Below are positions 39,343-50,900 of a DNA stretch of 64,000 nucleotides, in pieces. Numbering within the stretch: position 1 is the first letter of the stretch; every line of letters begins with the position of its first letter. Source of the DNA: Dromaius novaehollandiae (taxonomy: Eukaryota; Chordata; Aves; Casuariiformes; Dromaiidae); assembly GCF_036370855.1 (NCBI RefSeq), contig NC_088103.1, positions 7,193,404 through 7,257,403 on the forward strand, read 5' to 3'. The translations under genes were made by a program, and so were the position numbers. The notes under the pieces are model-generated. The model was not told where the DNA came from and did not search any database. It saw nothing but the letters and a program-made list of their open reading frames with translations.

Positions 39343-39453
39343 GCATCTGCGCGCCCCCCGAGCCCCAGCCCGGCGCCGGCGAGCTGGATGAGACGGGCGC
39401 CGAGGCGCTGCCCCGACGGACGCCCGCGCCCGCCTGGCTGCCCGCCGCCAAAG
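39343..39453 (+). CDS. DKK1: DKK1 exon 3: linker between cysteine-rich domains
   Basis: The exon supplies the last cysteine of domain 1 (GIC) and about 35 residues of linker, including GELDETGAE, the counterpart of human GEIEETITE. The linker is about ten residues shorter than I recall for human DKK1 and is rich in Pro and Ala. It is the least conserved part of the family and is not needed for LRP6 binding by domain 2. The acceptor is CTCCCCGCAG and the donor is AAAG|GTAAGC. Confidence 0.93.
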
Positions 39454-39563
39454 GTAAGCGATGAGGGGGTCCCCCTGCGGCAGGGGGGGGTCTGGGGTCG
39501 TCCCCCCCCCCCCCCGACGGCCAGGCCGGGCTCACCCGGCGGCCTTCCTCCCCCCCCGCCCAG

Positions 39564-39814
39564 GTGAGGAAGGGGACTTCTGCCTGCGCTCCTCGGACTG
39601 CGCCGCCGGCCTCTGCTGCGCCCGCCACTTCTGGTCCAAGATGTGCAAGCCCGTGCTGCGGGAAGGCCAGGTGTGCACCAAGCACCGCCGGAAAGGCTCC
39701 CACGGCCTGGAGATCTTCCAGCGCTGCCACTGCGCCGAGGGCCTCGCCTGTCGCCTGCAGCGGGACCACGGCCCCGCCAACGCCTCCCGCCTGCACACCT
39801 GCCAGCGGCACTGA
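39564..39814 (+). CDS. DKK1: DKK1 exon 4: C-terminal cysteine-rich (colipase-fold) domain
   Basis: Eighty-two codons and TGA. Ten cysteines in the family spacing form the second cysteine-rich domain, the part that binds LRP5/6 and Kremen. [19 protein letters not shown] and [18 protein letters not shown] are almost identical to human, so the functional surface is kept despite the compositional drift elsewhere. NAS at residues 226-228 keeps the N-glycosylation sequon near the C-terminus. The protein ends HTCQRH, exactly like other DKK1 proteins. This block and the synteny with PRKG1 rule out DKK2, DKK3 or DKK4. Confidence 0.97.
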
Positions 39815-39950
39815 CCCCCGCCCCGACGGGAGGCACGGACTCTGCGCCGGGGCTGGCGGCACGCGGGATGTGCCCGGCTGGAGCTTACCCGGCGCGCTCC
39901 TCCTCCCGCCGCTGGAGCTGGAGCGGAAGGTTGTTTCTCTGGGGAACTAC

Positions 39951-39976
39951 TTTTTTTTTTTTTTTTTTTTTTTTTT
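39951..39976. repeat. T26 homopolymer in DKK1 3' UTR
   Basis: Twenty-six consecutive T bases follow GGGGAACTAC. The true length is likely to vary between individuals and to be misread. Confidence 0.95.
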
Positions 39977-40159
39977 AAAGCGACTAATTGCAGTACGTTA
40001 CTGTGTTGTGAATACTCGAGGTGGCACTTAACTGTATATATGCCGGAACTTTATCGATTATTCCAAGGGTGCTGCCTTGTGCTCTTCAAGCTATGACTGT
40101 GACTTTGTACACACTGGGTTTTATCGTGTTTCAGTGGACGGACCTTCTGTTTGCAAGCG

Positions 40160-40165
40160 AATAAA
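40160..40165 (+). terminator. DKK1: DKK1 poly(A) signal
   Basis: A canonical AATAAA (context GCGAATAAACGG) lies about 350 bases after the DKK1 stop, with a GC/GT-rich stretch downstream. Confidence 0.8.
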
Positions 40166-40185
40166 CGGTTCTTAAATAAGCCGGG

Positions 40186-43100
40186 CCGGCGTGCTGTCTC
40201 GCTAAACCGGGATGTCCCCCCCGCACCCAGGATGCCGGCAGCCGAGTCCTGCCTGCAGCCCCACAGCTGTCCCCAGGCACCAGGGGCTCCTGCCGTTTGC
40301 AGGCTGCCTTTTCCCCCCCAACCCCTACAAACACGGCCCGGAGGAAGCATCTGGATGGGTGATCCTGAGCCACGGCCGCCCCCAAACTGCGGGGAGGCTT
40401 CGTATTGCTCGTGGGTGGCTTATTTAGGAGCCAGGAGGGCCAACGCAGGCAGCCAGTGCGGTGCTGCAGTAGCCCCGTAGAGCAAGTCCTTCCTTGCCCA
40501 GATGTGGCCCCTACCTGCGGATGAACCCTGACATGTGGTGGGAAATGTTTTGCCTGGAGAGGGAGGGGAACCACCTTGGCTTGGTTGTCCCTCAGCCCTG
40601 CCGGCAGCTATAGGAGACGTGCATGAAGCCGTCCTGCAAAAAATGCCAAGAGGAGGCAAGCTTCTCCTATAAACGCTGCTGGCAAACTCCAGCTCAATGC
40701 TAGGGGCAGGAGACAGGGCTCGTTGTCCGCTAACCATGGGAAAAGCCGTTCGGTTATCACCGTTCAGCTGCTTGCGGGAATTGCGGTGTGCTGTGATAGC
40801 CAGAAGTCAGTGATAACCTCTGACCTGGCTGACCCAAAACACGAGGTCGTGCCGGTGCCCGGTCGCTCTTGCCGCAGCTGAAAGCCCTCACAGGCGGGAC
40901 GCAGACCTCAAAGGGATGCGTGGAGGCAGCGCTGCTGGCTCCAAACCCAGCTCCGCCGTGCTGCCAGCTCAGTTCCCACGCGTGCGTTTGGCTGGCACCA
41001 TGCAGGCAGGGTGGAACGCGGGGTGGCAATACCAGCTGGGCCAGGACCTGAGCTGCCCTTGGGCTGGTTTGCCCCCTCCAGCAATAGCTGCCCCCGTGGG
41101 AAGCTGCATTTCCCCCCTCACTCCATGAAGGTCTCTGCAGCCCCCTCCCCATGGGCACAGCAGAGCCCAGTGGGTGCCAGGGGTCCCCGCCGTGCTGGGT
41201 GCACTGGGTGCCTCCTCTGTGGCCACCTACCCTTGGGGCTAGGTAGAAGTGTCCTTCACGTGCCCATCTCTGCAGCCACGCGCAAGGCTGCTAGTGACTC
41301 TTGCGGCTGGTTGGAGCACTTGGGCCTTCAAGATCCGCCTTGGATCTCAGCAGCTTTCCGTGTGTGGACAGACCCTTCCACGTGAGCGGGAGTAGATGGG
41401 TCCCACGTGCAGCCTCACCTGCTTGCTGTGCTGCTGCTGCTGCTGCTCCTAGGTCTGGGGAGCACCAGGTGCCTCCCAGGGTAAGGTCCCGGCTGAGGAG
41501 GGCCGTGGGGCCAAATCTCGTCACGCGAGATGCAGTCCCTTCCGCTGTCCCCTCAGAGAGCAGTGCTTCTGGAAAGGCAGGTCGGCTGAGGGGCAGACGG
41601 CCCACACCACCCTCAAGGACCGGGTGGGCTTTAGACGGCAGTGAAACATCTTCCTGCCCCATTTTTAAGGGTTGAGGAGGTTCTCCTGGACTTCATCCCC
41701 TCTAATACCCTGAGGACAAGGTGGTCTGAGAGCACCCGGTGCCAGGGAGCTTCAGGGTCTTGCAGCAGCCGAGGTGGGACCAGTTGCAGCACTTTCTGGC
41801 CCCACAAACCTTGCTCGTGGACTTCAGGCTGGGCTGGCAAAGGCACATCAGAAGCCTGGCATGGAGTCACGCCTGTCTTAAAACCTTTAGTCTGGGGTGG
41901 CTCAGCTCCTTCTAGTCCCAAGTCTGTGTGCCATCTGCCCTCTCTGTGGGACGAGCGCTGGCTCTGCGGTGGCAGTTCAGCAGCATGTGGGGCCAAACGT
42001 GGGCTGCTCGGACCGACTGGGGCAGTCCGGTGAGCGGAGAGGCCTCGAGATGTCCGTCGGCGCAGCAGCGGGTCCTGGTGCATGGTAGAGACCATTTCTT
42101 GATTCAGCGGCTTTGCCATCTGCTGCTTTCGGAGCCTTCTCCTTTCCCTGATGAATCGGCCAGGCGGAGAGCTGCAAGCACAACTTTCCGCCACCTCCGC
42201 CTAGTTAATTAGATGAGGAAGGCTAAGGGTGGTTTAACTACTGATGCTGTCCTCCTACTATCGTGAGCAGCAGATTGAGCATTGTCACTGGCTGTAAATT
42301 TGCCAGGCACCTCCTGTATCCTCTTCAGCTGGCAGCTTCAGTGGAGGAGAAAAGCATTGCTCCAACAGATCTGTCACTTGTCGGCTTGCTTGCAGTCTGT
42401 GGGAGAGGTCTGGCCTCCAGAAGCTACGTGAGAGTCCTCCCTACGCAAAGCAGACATGCACCGTTGCTTTGTTCCACGTCAAAACTGGCCTGCAAACTGG
42501 CACATCCCCGTGCCCCTGGCGGAGCAGCACCCTGTCAAGCACGAGGGTCACCCCGGGTGCACCGGCTCCCGTTCACAGGGATGCTCCAGGAACACCAGGA
42601 CCTTAGGTAGTGCTTGCACGCCTCCCTTTTAAAGAAATAAATCCGATTTCTAGCGTTTCAGCTGCTAATGCCTCTGGTTAGAGACCTGCGGGGCTGCCCT
42701 GGAGCGTGGGATTACGGACTACGACCTCCCGGCGGTTAACTTCAACTCCAGCTGCAGCATGCTCCCTCCTCTCTCAGACGACTGCAAGCACCAAGAAGCA
42801 GCTCCTGCTGAACCGATACGGCACGCTCTCTTTCCAGGGCGGACCGATACGGCTTTGACATCTTTGGACACAGGTAACACCTGGTGTCACCTGTGCCTGA
42901 TCCAGGAAAGCTGTGCTCATGGTCCTTGAAGTGCCCATTACACCTTTTTTTTTGTTTTAGATTCACATTTTATCAAATCTTGCTCACACCCTGATTTCTT
43001 TTTTTTTAATTTTATTTTATAAACATCCTCCTTACTGGCATTATTTAGACGGCTTTCGCCTGTCCTTCTCCAGCTCGAGATGCTGTGGTACGTTCTGATC

Positions 43101-44640
43101 CGAGCAGTTGCTTTTGGCATTTGTGGTATTTCCTCCAGGTGTTGATAACACCTTCTGAAATCAGTTTTAATTGCCACTTGAGCACGTCCTGCCTCCCCTT
43201 CCCTGCTAAGTTAGACGCAGAGTTGAGTATCTTCAAACCTCATGTTTAAGTTTGATCCTTAAAACTACATTTTAGCACCTGAAGAGCCAAATTTCTGAAG
43301 AGCCTTGCGGTGACACCTGGCACTACTCAGCACTTAAGATACCGTAATACAGTGACCCTCTTCAGTCTGAAAAACACTGACCCGGGTACCTTTTCTTTCG
43401 TTGTTCATATGCTCTTGGTGTTTGTTCCCTTTTGTTTCAGGCAGTCTGGTCGTCTCCACACCTGTGCGTCCACTGACGACTTCATGGTTCTCAGCCCAGG
43501 GAGGAGTGAGCTGCGATGGACTCTGAGACCCATCTGGCTGCAGGAAGCAGGAGCTACATCTCGACTTTCTGCTGTGTCTTCTGTGGCTGGACTTTCTCCT
43601 CTTCCTCAGCCCCAAAGAAAGAGCATTTTAGTGGCCTTTCTTCCAGGGGAGAAGCAGTTCAGGTCAGCCCTGAGTACCTGATGCAGGTCATCCCTGGGAT
43701 ATTGCGTTTGCTCCCATCCTAGCGTTAAGTGACGCCAGCGAAGAGCAGACGTATGCTCGTTGCTCTCCCCAAGGGAGACACATCTGTAGTACGGTGGTTT
43801 GGTGCTTCCCAGAACCTGGATTCAGTAACATCCCTTAGAGAAAAAAAAAAAAAAAAAAAAGACAAAATGCCCCTGGTCAGTTTGTTAAGACTTAAAAAAC
43901 ATTTTCTTAAAGAATAGATTTCTCAGTCTTCCTTGGCCCCATTCGTTATCATCTAGGACAGCTACTCTGCAGCGTTGCGTGTTCACCTGCTGCTAGGACT
44001 TGCAACTGCAATAAAGCTCAAGTAGCCTGAGAAGTCAAAGCTTTCATGCCACCACAGCAAGATCCAGGAATCCCTGTCATCTCCCTCTGTCCCATGGACA
44101 CATCCTGCAGAACTGCTGACAGTGGTTTAAAGTGTAGGTGTAGCGTCTCCGGGGGGCACAACGGGGCTGATAGAGATGGACCAAGCAAACTGTCTTGCCA
44201 TGGGGTGCTTCCTTTTGGAGAAAGGCCTGATTTAACACCTGGGCCTTAAAAAGGGAGAAGAGTATGGGAAGCTGAACATACACTAATCAGATTGCAAGAA
44301 GACTGGCTCTGAGCTTGCTATCCAGATCCAGATACAACAGCAAACTCCAAGTTAAGGGATTGCTGCATCCAAAGGCAGAGAACAGAGGCAATAAAGAGAA
44401 GCACATTGACCACTGTGTTTCAGGGTGCTACGCGTGGTTCAGTAACACCTGCACCAAGAGGCATCTCAGGATGTGCTTCCCCAGACCCCTCTCCACTCCA
44501 ATCACATTACTCATTAGGGAGGAAAAAAAAAGAAGAAAAAGCATATTCTGAGCAACTAGTGCTAATAAAATAGACAGGTTTTGGTGGGGGAGGAGGTTTA
44601 GCACTGCCAGACAGCGTGTTTACTCACTGTTCCTGGTTAT
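40186..44640. other. Intergenic, downstream of DKK1
   Basis: Moderately G+C-rich to about 42.2 kb, then AT-richer. Many overlapping short ORFs on both strands (40.1-42.2 kb) have no domains, splice logic or start context, and reflect base composition. It includes a short CTG run near 41.43 kb and an A20 tract at 43841-43860. No gene recognised. Confidence 0.65.
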
Positions 44641-44681
44641 TCTGCCGAAAGAGCAAGCTAACAAAGTTATATAAAGTTAAA

Positions 44682-44701
44682 TATTGTTATTTACAACAAT
44701 A
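44682..44701. promoter_or_regulatory. Inverted SOX-type site pair
   Basis: TATTGTT at 44682-44688 and AACAATA at 44695-44701 are perfect reverse complements separated by six bases. Each contains the SOX core AACAAT. Paired inverted SOX sites a few bases apart are a known binding arrangement for dimeric SOXE proteins. The surrounding AT-rich, repeat-free sequence could be a distal enhancer. Function is inferred from the motif only. Confidence 0.3.
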
Positions 44702-47700
44702 AAAATGGAGCATTGTAAAGCAGCCTCTTCTAATGACTAGTTGCTGGCAGCACAGCTTTACAGCCTTTTACGAATATAACTGTCCTCCTTAGTTGCTCCT
44801 TCAAATTAAATTCTATATCAAGACGCAGCACAGCTGCTTATTATCAGACCGTGGAAGGGCGACTGAAGCGCTGGCAAAGCATAAATAAGCACGATCCTAT
44901 CGTTGCTGTTATATGCACGGTACGGCACTAAGCAGAGTGTTTAGCTATAGCCCTTGCCCGGCTCAACCTCCAAACTGGGCGTCTTGGCCTCGGAGACATG
45001 GGAAAGGAACTGGCGACATCCGTGCAGGGCCTCATGGATCTAAGGAGGTCCAGGATAAGGGATGAGCACATACTTTGCACGTGTGTTCAGGCCATAATGC
45101 TCAAAATAGTCGAACCTAGACTCCGAGGACCTTCCCAGCTCAGACCCTTGCAGGAGGTGGCTTGCACTCTCACTATCTAGCAATAAGCTAGGTGGTAAAA
45201 TTGATCCTCTTCTCATTAAATTTCCTACTTCGCTCCCCAGAGCACCTGAGTAGCTAGTAATACATATTTCCCTTTTTTTAGATATGCTTATTGGTGTTAA
45301 AGCGCTCAGCAGGTGTGGTTTTTGTTGAAGTGTGAAGCTTTTTTAAGACTACAAGAAATGCCACCCCAAGTCAGGCCCATGTAGACCAGCATCGGCTGCA
45401 GCAGCAGCAGTAGGAAACAGTATTTAAGGAGTCTGCATGAACCTGCTCATCATCTGTGGTCTGCTCCTTCAGGTACTGCCCTGACAGCTACAATTACGAT
45501 ATTGCAGATTTTTTTTTCCCTTCAATGTCTGTTTATGGGGCAATTTTCCATTAATTTGCCTACTTGCTTAGTTTTGCAAAGCCCTTCCAGACCCTTAACC
45601 ATGCCTTGTTAGAAACCTTGCAACTCTAAGGCATTATGTTAAAAATAATAATGTCACAGAGGCCCATAGCCCTAACGCTGCCCTGAGGTGACATTTGCTA
45701 TATAAACACAGATGTGAGCCTTCTGGAGGGCAAATACTATTTTCTTCAAATTTTCTGAGCTCCTTGAGAAACTTGTTTCATCTGGAGTTGTACTACAAGA
45801 AGCACCCCATGCTATCAAAGCATTAAAATATACAGCGATATACTAGCAATTAGACTGAGGGCCTCCTGTAGCAACAGAAATCCATTCATTCCAGCAACTC
45901 TACGTGCTAAAGCATAGCAGAATATTTTCCAAAACTGCTTCTTTTGCTTTTTTCTTTTTTTAATCCAGAAGCACTACTACCACGATGTCTGATAGCTACC
46001 TCCAGCTCTGCAGCAGGCTCCTGGGCAGCATGCAACTGAAAATGCTCATTAAAAGGCTTAGTGGAAATACTCACGGGACCCACGTAGTGTAAGAAAGGGC
46101 TGCAAACCAGTGTGCTCCCAGCAGGGCTTGGATTCACCCACAGACAACAGGGTGGGAAAAGTTTCTGTTTTATACCCCTCTCCCTCGATCCAGAGCACGC
46201 TTACGACTCAAAAACATGAAAGCACTGAACTGAAAAAGCAGGTGAAAAACTTTATGGATGTAAGGCAATACAGAGAGCTTTTTTGGGTTGTTTTTCCTTG
46301 TTTTTGGAGTTTTTTTGTCTTTTTTTAGTAGTAGTTCAACCACCTGCTTAAGCTGTCCTTTACTCTAAGTCTTTCGGCTGAGGTTTTGTTGAGTTAAACC
46401 TTGATCTCACCACCACCCTTGGAGGGGGGGGGGACCTCCATACAGGTGGCCCAGCATCCAATTACTCCTCGCCTATGAAAGGCCGAGGTGTAGTAGCATC
46501 CAAGGTGTCGTTTCCTCCGCCTCGTGCAGGCGGCTGTGCTGCTTTAAACAGCTAACGCTACATCCCCGGGCATCCAAAATGATGTTTGTTACTGCTTTTG
46601 CCATGCACTGTTTCTTGCACATTTTTTTCCCCCACCGTGCATGACTTGTGTCCCTAATTAACTTAAGGGTGGGCCGGGACAGCCGAGGAACTTAAGGAGG
46701 GCGCTTCTTGGCAGACCTGCTAATCTAGCGATCAGTGAGGGAGGGGATCCATTAGCGGGTCATCGCGGGGGAGTAGCAAGTCCATCAGCATGCAAATCGG
46801 CCCCGAGGATGAAAGGGCAGGGTGGGCAGTGTGGGACCCACAGCTGGGCCCCGGTGGGGTGTTAAGCCTCACCCCCCGCCTTGCAAATCCCAGCTCTGAG
46901 TAGCTGGTTGAGCAGAGGGAAGCGGGGATGGCTGGAGCAAGTGTGTAGTGGTGATTTTTTTTTTGCATGAGAAAGTCGCGCCTCGACCAGTCTCCCGGCT
47001 TGCGTTTGAGGGAATCAACAAGGGAAGCGAGCCAGGGGGTTGCAAGGACTTTGCTCAGGAGCCTCCCAAAGGGATGAAGCTGTTCCCGGATAAAACAGGG
47101 GGTCCCCTTTGAAACAACTGGGAAGCAACACCTGGGAATAAATATTGTGACAGAGGGAGGTGACAGATGGCATCCCAGAAGGATCAGCGCCGGGACTTCT
47201 GCTTTTGGGCTCTCCCTACCTCCTTTTTCAGAAGCCTTAGAAACAGCAAAAAATAAAGGGTAACGCGGTGAGGACGAGCTCCCACGCAAGGGGAGAGTTT
47301 AGCCTACTTTTATCAGCTTAAAAATGGATGGATAAATGAGGATATAAGAGAGGTATATATGTACAAGGTGAAAACACATAAATCAAGTCATAAGGGCACT
47401 AGGCAAATTCGTAGAAGACAGCTTCGGGTGCAATAACCGGTTTAGGATATCTCCAAATGCCGATTATTGGCAGTGGGAAGGATGATGCTCTAAGTGGCTG
47501 ATGTTTAAAACCTGCCTCCTCGAGGCTCTGCTGCTGGTTCTTCGGGACGAGGTCCCCAGGCTGCGAGTACGTGGGTGTCAGACCCGCAGGGAAGCGGTGG
47601 TCTATTCTGGGGGGTTAAATTAAACCTTATTTTAAAATGTGTGATGGGTTCAACATGCTGATTTTGAGAAAAGTAGGTGATTGAGTAAGAGCTCCGTCAC

Positions 47701-47935
47701 TGGGAGCAGAGCCCTGGCGAGCGAACAGCGGCGTCGAGGCCTGTTTCGTCTCCCAGCGCTAATCCTGGTTTCCTTTTGGAAATGACCTCTGGAAACTTAA
47801 ATCCGATGTGAGCAGCGCATCCCCCGTCTGTATCTGTAATGCCCCACGTGCAAAGAGACGCACAAAGAACTTCTCGTAGCAGGTCGTCCATCTGACCACG
47901 TCTGCCTTATGGTGGCTGAGCTTTAAATACGTGTG

Positions 47936-47982
<47 letters not shown>

Positions 47983-50900
47983 GTGTATGTGTATGTATAT
48001 ATGTATATATGTATTTTCCAATTTCACTGTGCACCTCTTAATATCCTTGGTCAGGGTTTTTACAAGATTGACTTAAAATATGCCGACTCCCTAGTTAATT
48101 ACTAATGAATGAAATGCCCTTAATGTGCTAAACCGTAGAAGAATATGTAAAAAAAATTGTTCATTTGCTCTTTTTTAATCTTGAGAGCCAATTCACCATA
48201 GAGAAAGAAGTATTTCTGTATTGTTTTGAGCTTGCCCTTCCACATATATCCTCTGTTTTCGCAGTAGTACACCACAGATTCACAGTCCTGTTCCACAGCT
48301 TTATAGGCAGCCTGGTGATGCACAAGTTGCACTTTAAAATGAAAACTTCGCAATATAATAAGACCTTAGAAAATGCTGGACAGGTAGGGACCTCTAGTTA
48401 AGATTTCTTTTTCCGAGCAATTGGTTTCACACAAGGAAAAGTAAATTGAAACTATAATTCATTTAAAGGCTTACACGTTTGAGGAGCATCTTGCAATTGA
48501 TTCTGTAGCAGAATGGAAAGGGAATAGTAAAAAAGTTCCCGTTACAAACAGTTTTTCTTAGAAGCAGTAGTGTGTGTAGAGCCTTGCTTGACTTCTTGTC
48601 TAGCGAAAAGCAGTTTTTTTGCACCCGCTGCCGATTTGAGGTCATCTGGTCTCCTGGAGCAGCTTGGGAAGGTTCACACAAATGGCAAGCTGTTTCTCAG
48701 CTTTTGAGAACAAACTGTGGTCAACTAGGACAAGAGCTAACTGAGCTTATTTCCATCACAGATGTCTGTCCAGGCCCTTTACTCTGGCTCCCTTGGTCCC
48801 TCTTTAACTTGTATGTTAGCAGGTCTTTGCGGGTTTTAGATGGTCCCACACTTTGGGTTGTCCCAATGGCCTGACCTCCACTGTGCTGCCCCAGTTTGCT
48901 CTCCGGGCTTTGCTGGTCTTGAGACACACGTTAGCGAGGATTTCAGCTGCTTTAGCCAGAAGGAATGCCTGACCATAAATGATCATCTAAGAAACGAAAT
49001 TTCTTTTGGCCGCAGCCCAGCTTGCACAAGGGGATGAATGATGGCCAAGATACTGCACAAGCCAGGTTCTTCTTCCCTATTTGGATACTTGCTTCTTGCA
49101 TACCACAGCCTTGGGTTGCCTTCAGGGAGGAGGTGAGGGAAGAGCCTTAAACTGCACTCAGACAGGACTTTACTCCAGTCCTGTCCACAGGACAATCTCA
49201 CTAGCTCTTCGGAGATTTCAGCCTGAAGCCCAAATATTTGGTGCAGAAATTTGGTTCTACGGGTAGCTTTTTAACTTTTTTAAGACTCTTCGAGAAGTGG
49301 GGCATACACAGCTTTTGCTCAGGGACCAATGCTGGGACAACAGCAAGAACTCCTCAGAAAGCATTTGCGCTCAGCATCTTCGTGGACTGTCTGGGACAGC
49401 AGCACCCAGGCCAAGCCCGAGAGACTTCGGCACACCGCGGTTGTCTGTCCCGGGGCTGGCGAGGGGCCGACCCTCCCGTGCGCGGGCAACGGTCTGACCC
49501 AAACACCCCCAGAGCTCCTGACTACACTTTCACAGAAGACTCTTACTCATGCAAGATGTAATCTTGGTTTCCTCCTGCCAAGAAAAGGCAGAATTATGAG
49601 AAATAGTCAGATAGTTTGTCTAGTCTCATGGGCTTCCAGCTTGCCCTTTGCGAACTGTGCATTGCAGATGTGGAAGCAGATATCGGTCCTTCTACCCCAC
49701 GGGAGCTGGCCGTCATCATTTGGGTGATCTCTGCTGTAATTTCTGTTTCTAGCAGAGCCCCAGAGGGCTAATCCCACTCCTGATTTGGATGCCTTTTCTC
49801 CCAGCAGTCTAATAACATTTCCATTAGACAGCAAGCAGCACACGTCAGTAAAAGCTGCTGTCAGCCTATTTTTCTGATCAGCTGAAAACCAATAGGAGTG
49901 TGGAAGCCCTTGCAACCCAACTTAATCATGTGCTTTTATCCTTGTCATGGAATTTTATATTGTCTTCGGAGTCGCAATTTTGCTCTTGTGGTTGTATTTT
50001 TTGTACCTTCAAAATCACAGTTCAATAAAATGTCAATTTTAAAGGTTTTTTTTTTTAATTATTATTGTCTGGCCTACAGCTCAGATACTACTTTAACAAC
50101 CACTTTGTTACTCAAAGAGAGGAAGTCCTCTGGAGCTAGAAAGGTAACATGACAAATCCTCAATCAGTTGAAAAAAATATCATGTTTCTCCCATGTTAAA
50201 GGCGGCTGAACACAGTGTTTGTAAGGAGATACCTGTCAAACAAAGCAGATTTTTTTCTTCTTCTTCTTCTCGCGGCTCCAGAGAGGCTGTACTCACGCTG
50301 GCCTTTCGTCTCTGGAAGTACAGGCTCCAGCTCGGGAGTGGGGGACAGCACGAGTGACAGCAACGGTCCTTCTGCGCTAAGCAGAGGGTGCTGGCAAAGA
50401 AGGAGAGGTGCAACAGGTTCCTGGAGAAACCAAATTACTATTTGCCGGGTCATATTGTTATGCCACCTTAACCCAAAATGATCAGAGGGAAGGGGAGAAC
50501 CCTTCCTTCAGCTCACAACACAGAAACATCAGCACGTGTGTTGAAAACTTGTTAATACGAGCTTTTTCCAGAGTTGTAAATGACTATTAGCATTTTTTTG
50601 TGCATCCAATGTCCTTCCCTGTATAGCAGATTTTTACAAATATCATCCGACCATTGCTAAAACACTGCTTGGGGGAAAGAGGGCTCCAGCTATTAGCTGG
50701 CCTGTAAAGCTCATTTGCATCCCTTTTTAAGAGCATCAAGATTTTCTGGACAACTTGAGACAAGGAATCCTCTTGGCACGTCACTCTTGTAGCACATTGC
50801 TGCTGGCTGGCAGGTCCCTTATTACCCAGTAAAACCTCCTGTCTTCTGGCTCTGCGGACTAACTCGTCTCCAGTATATTATAAAAGCCCGTTGCCACAGG

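Larger units (their letters stand above)
37930..39960. other. CpG island spanning DKK1 promoter and gene
   Basis: G+C content jumps sharply at about 37.93 kb and falls back after about 39.95 kb. CpGs are dense throughout. Long homopolymer G runs occur at 38334-38353 (20 G), 38598-38619 (22 G) and 38629-38640 (12 G), along with C-rich splice tracts. The island covers the DKK1 promoter, all four exons and all introns. The G-runs could form quadruplexes and are prone to sequencing length errors. Open frames of 260 and 388 codons on the minus strand arise from base composition. Confidence 0.9.
39815..40185 (+). other. DKK1: DKK1 3' UTR
   Basis: Short 3' UTR that leaves the CpG island partway through. 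It holds a T26 tract (39951-39976), then AT-richer sequence with a Pumilio consensus TGTATATA at 40033-40040. The AATAAA at 40160-40165 implies cleavage near 40180. Short, AT-rich UTRs fit an unstable developmental mRNA. Confidence 0.75.

Noticed and set aside
37895..39862. Minus-strand ORFs of 260 and 388 codons across the DKK1 CpG island
   Set aside because: They are Pro/Ala/Gly/Arg-rich antisense openings caused by lack of AT-rich stop codons. They cover DKK1 exons, introns and promoter alike and have no domain.
43841..43860. A20 tract as the tail of a processed pseudogene
   Set aside because: The sequence upstream shows no recognisable gene content or target-site duplication, so it is treated as simple sequence.
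46732..47289. Minus-strand ORF of 185 codons downstream of DKK1
   Set aside because: No recognised motif, no conserved block, and the start context is poor. No neighbouring exon-like signals were seen.
47759..48034. Minus-strand ORF over the TA/TG repeat
   Set aside because: The translation is an alternating Ile/Tyr/Thr/His repeat from the microsatellite.
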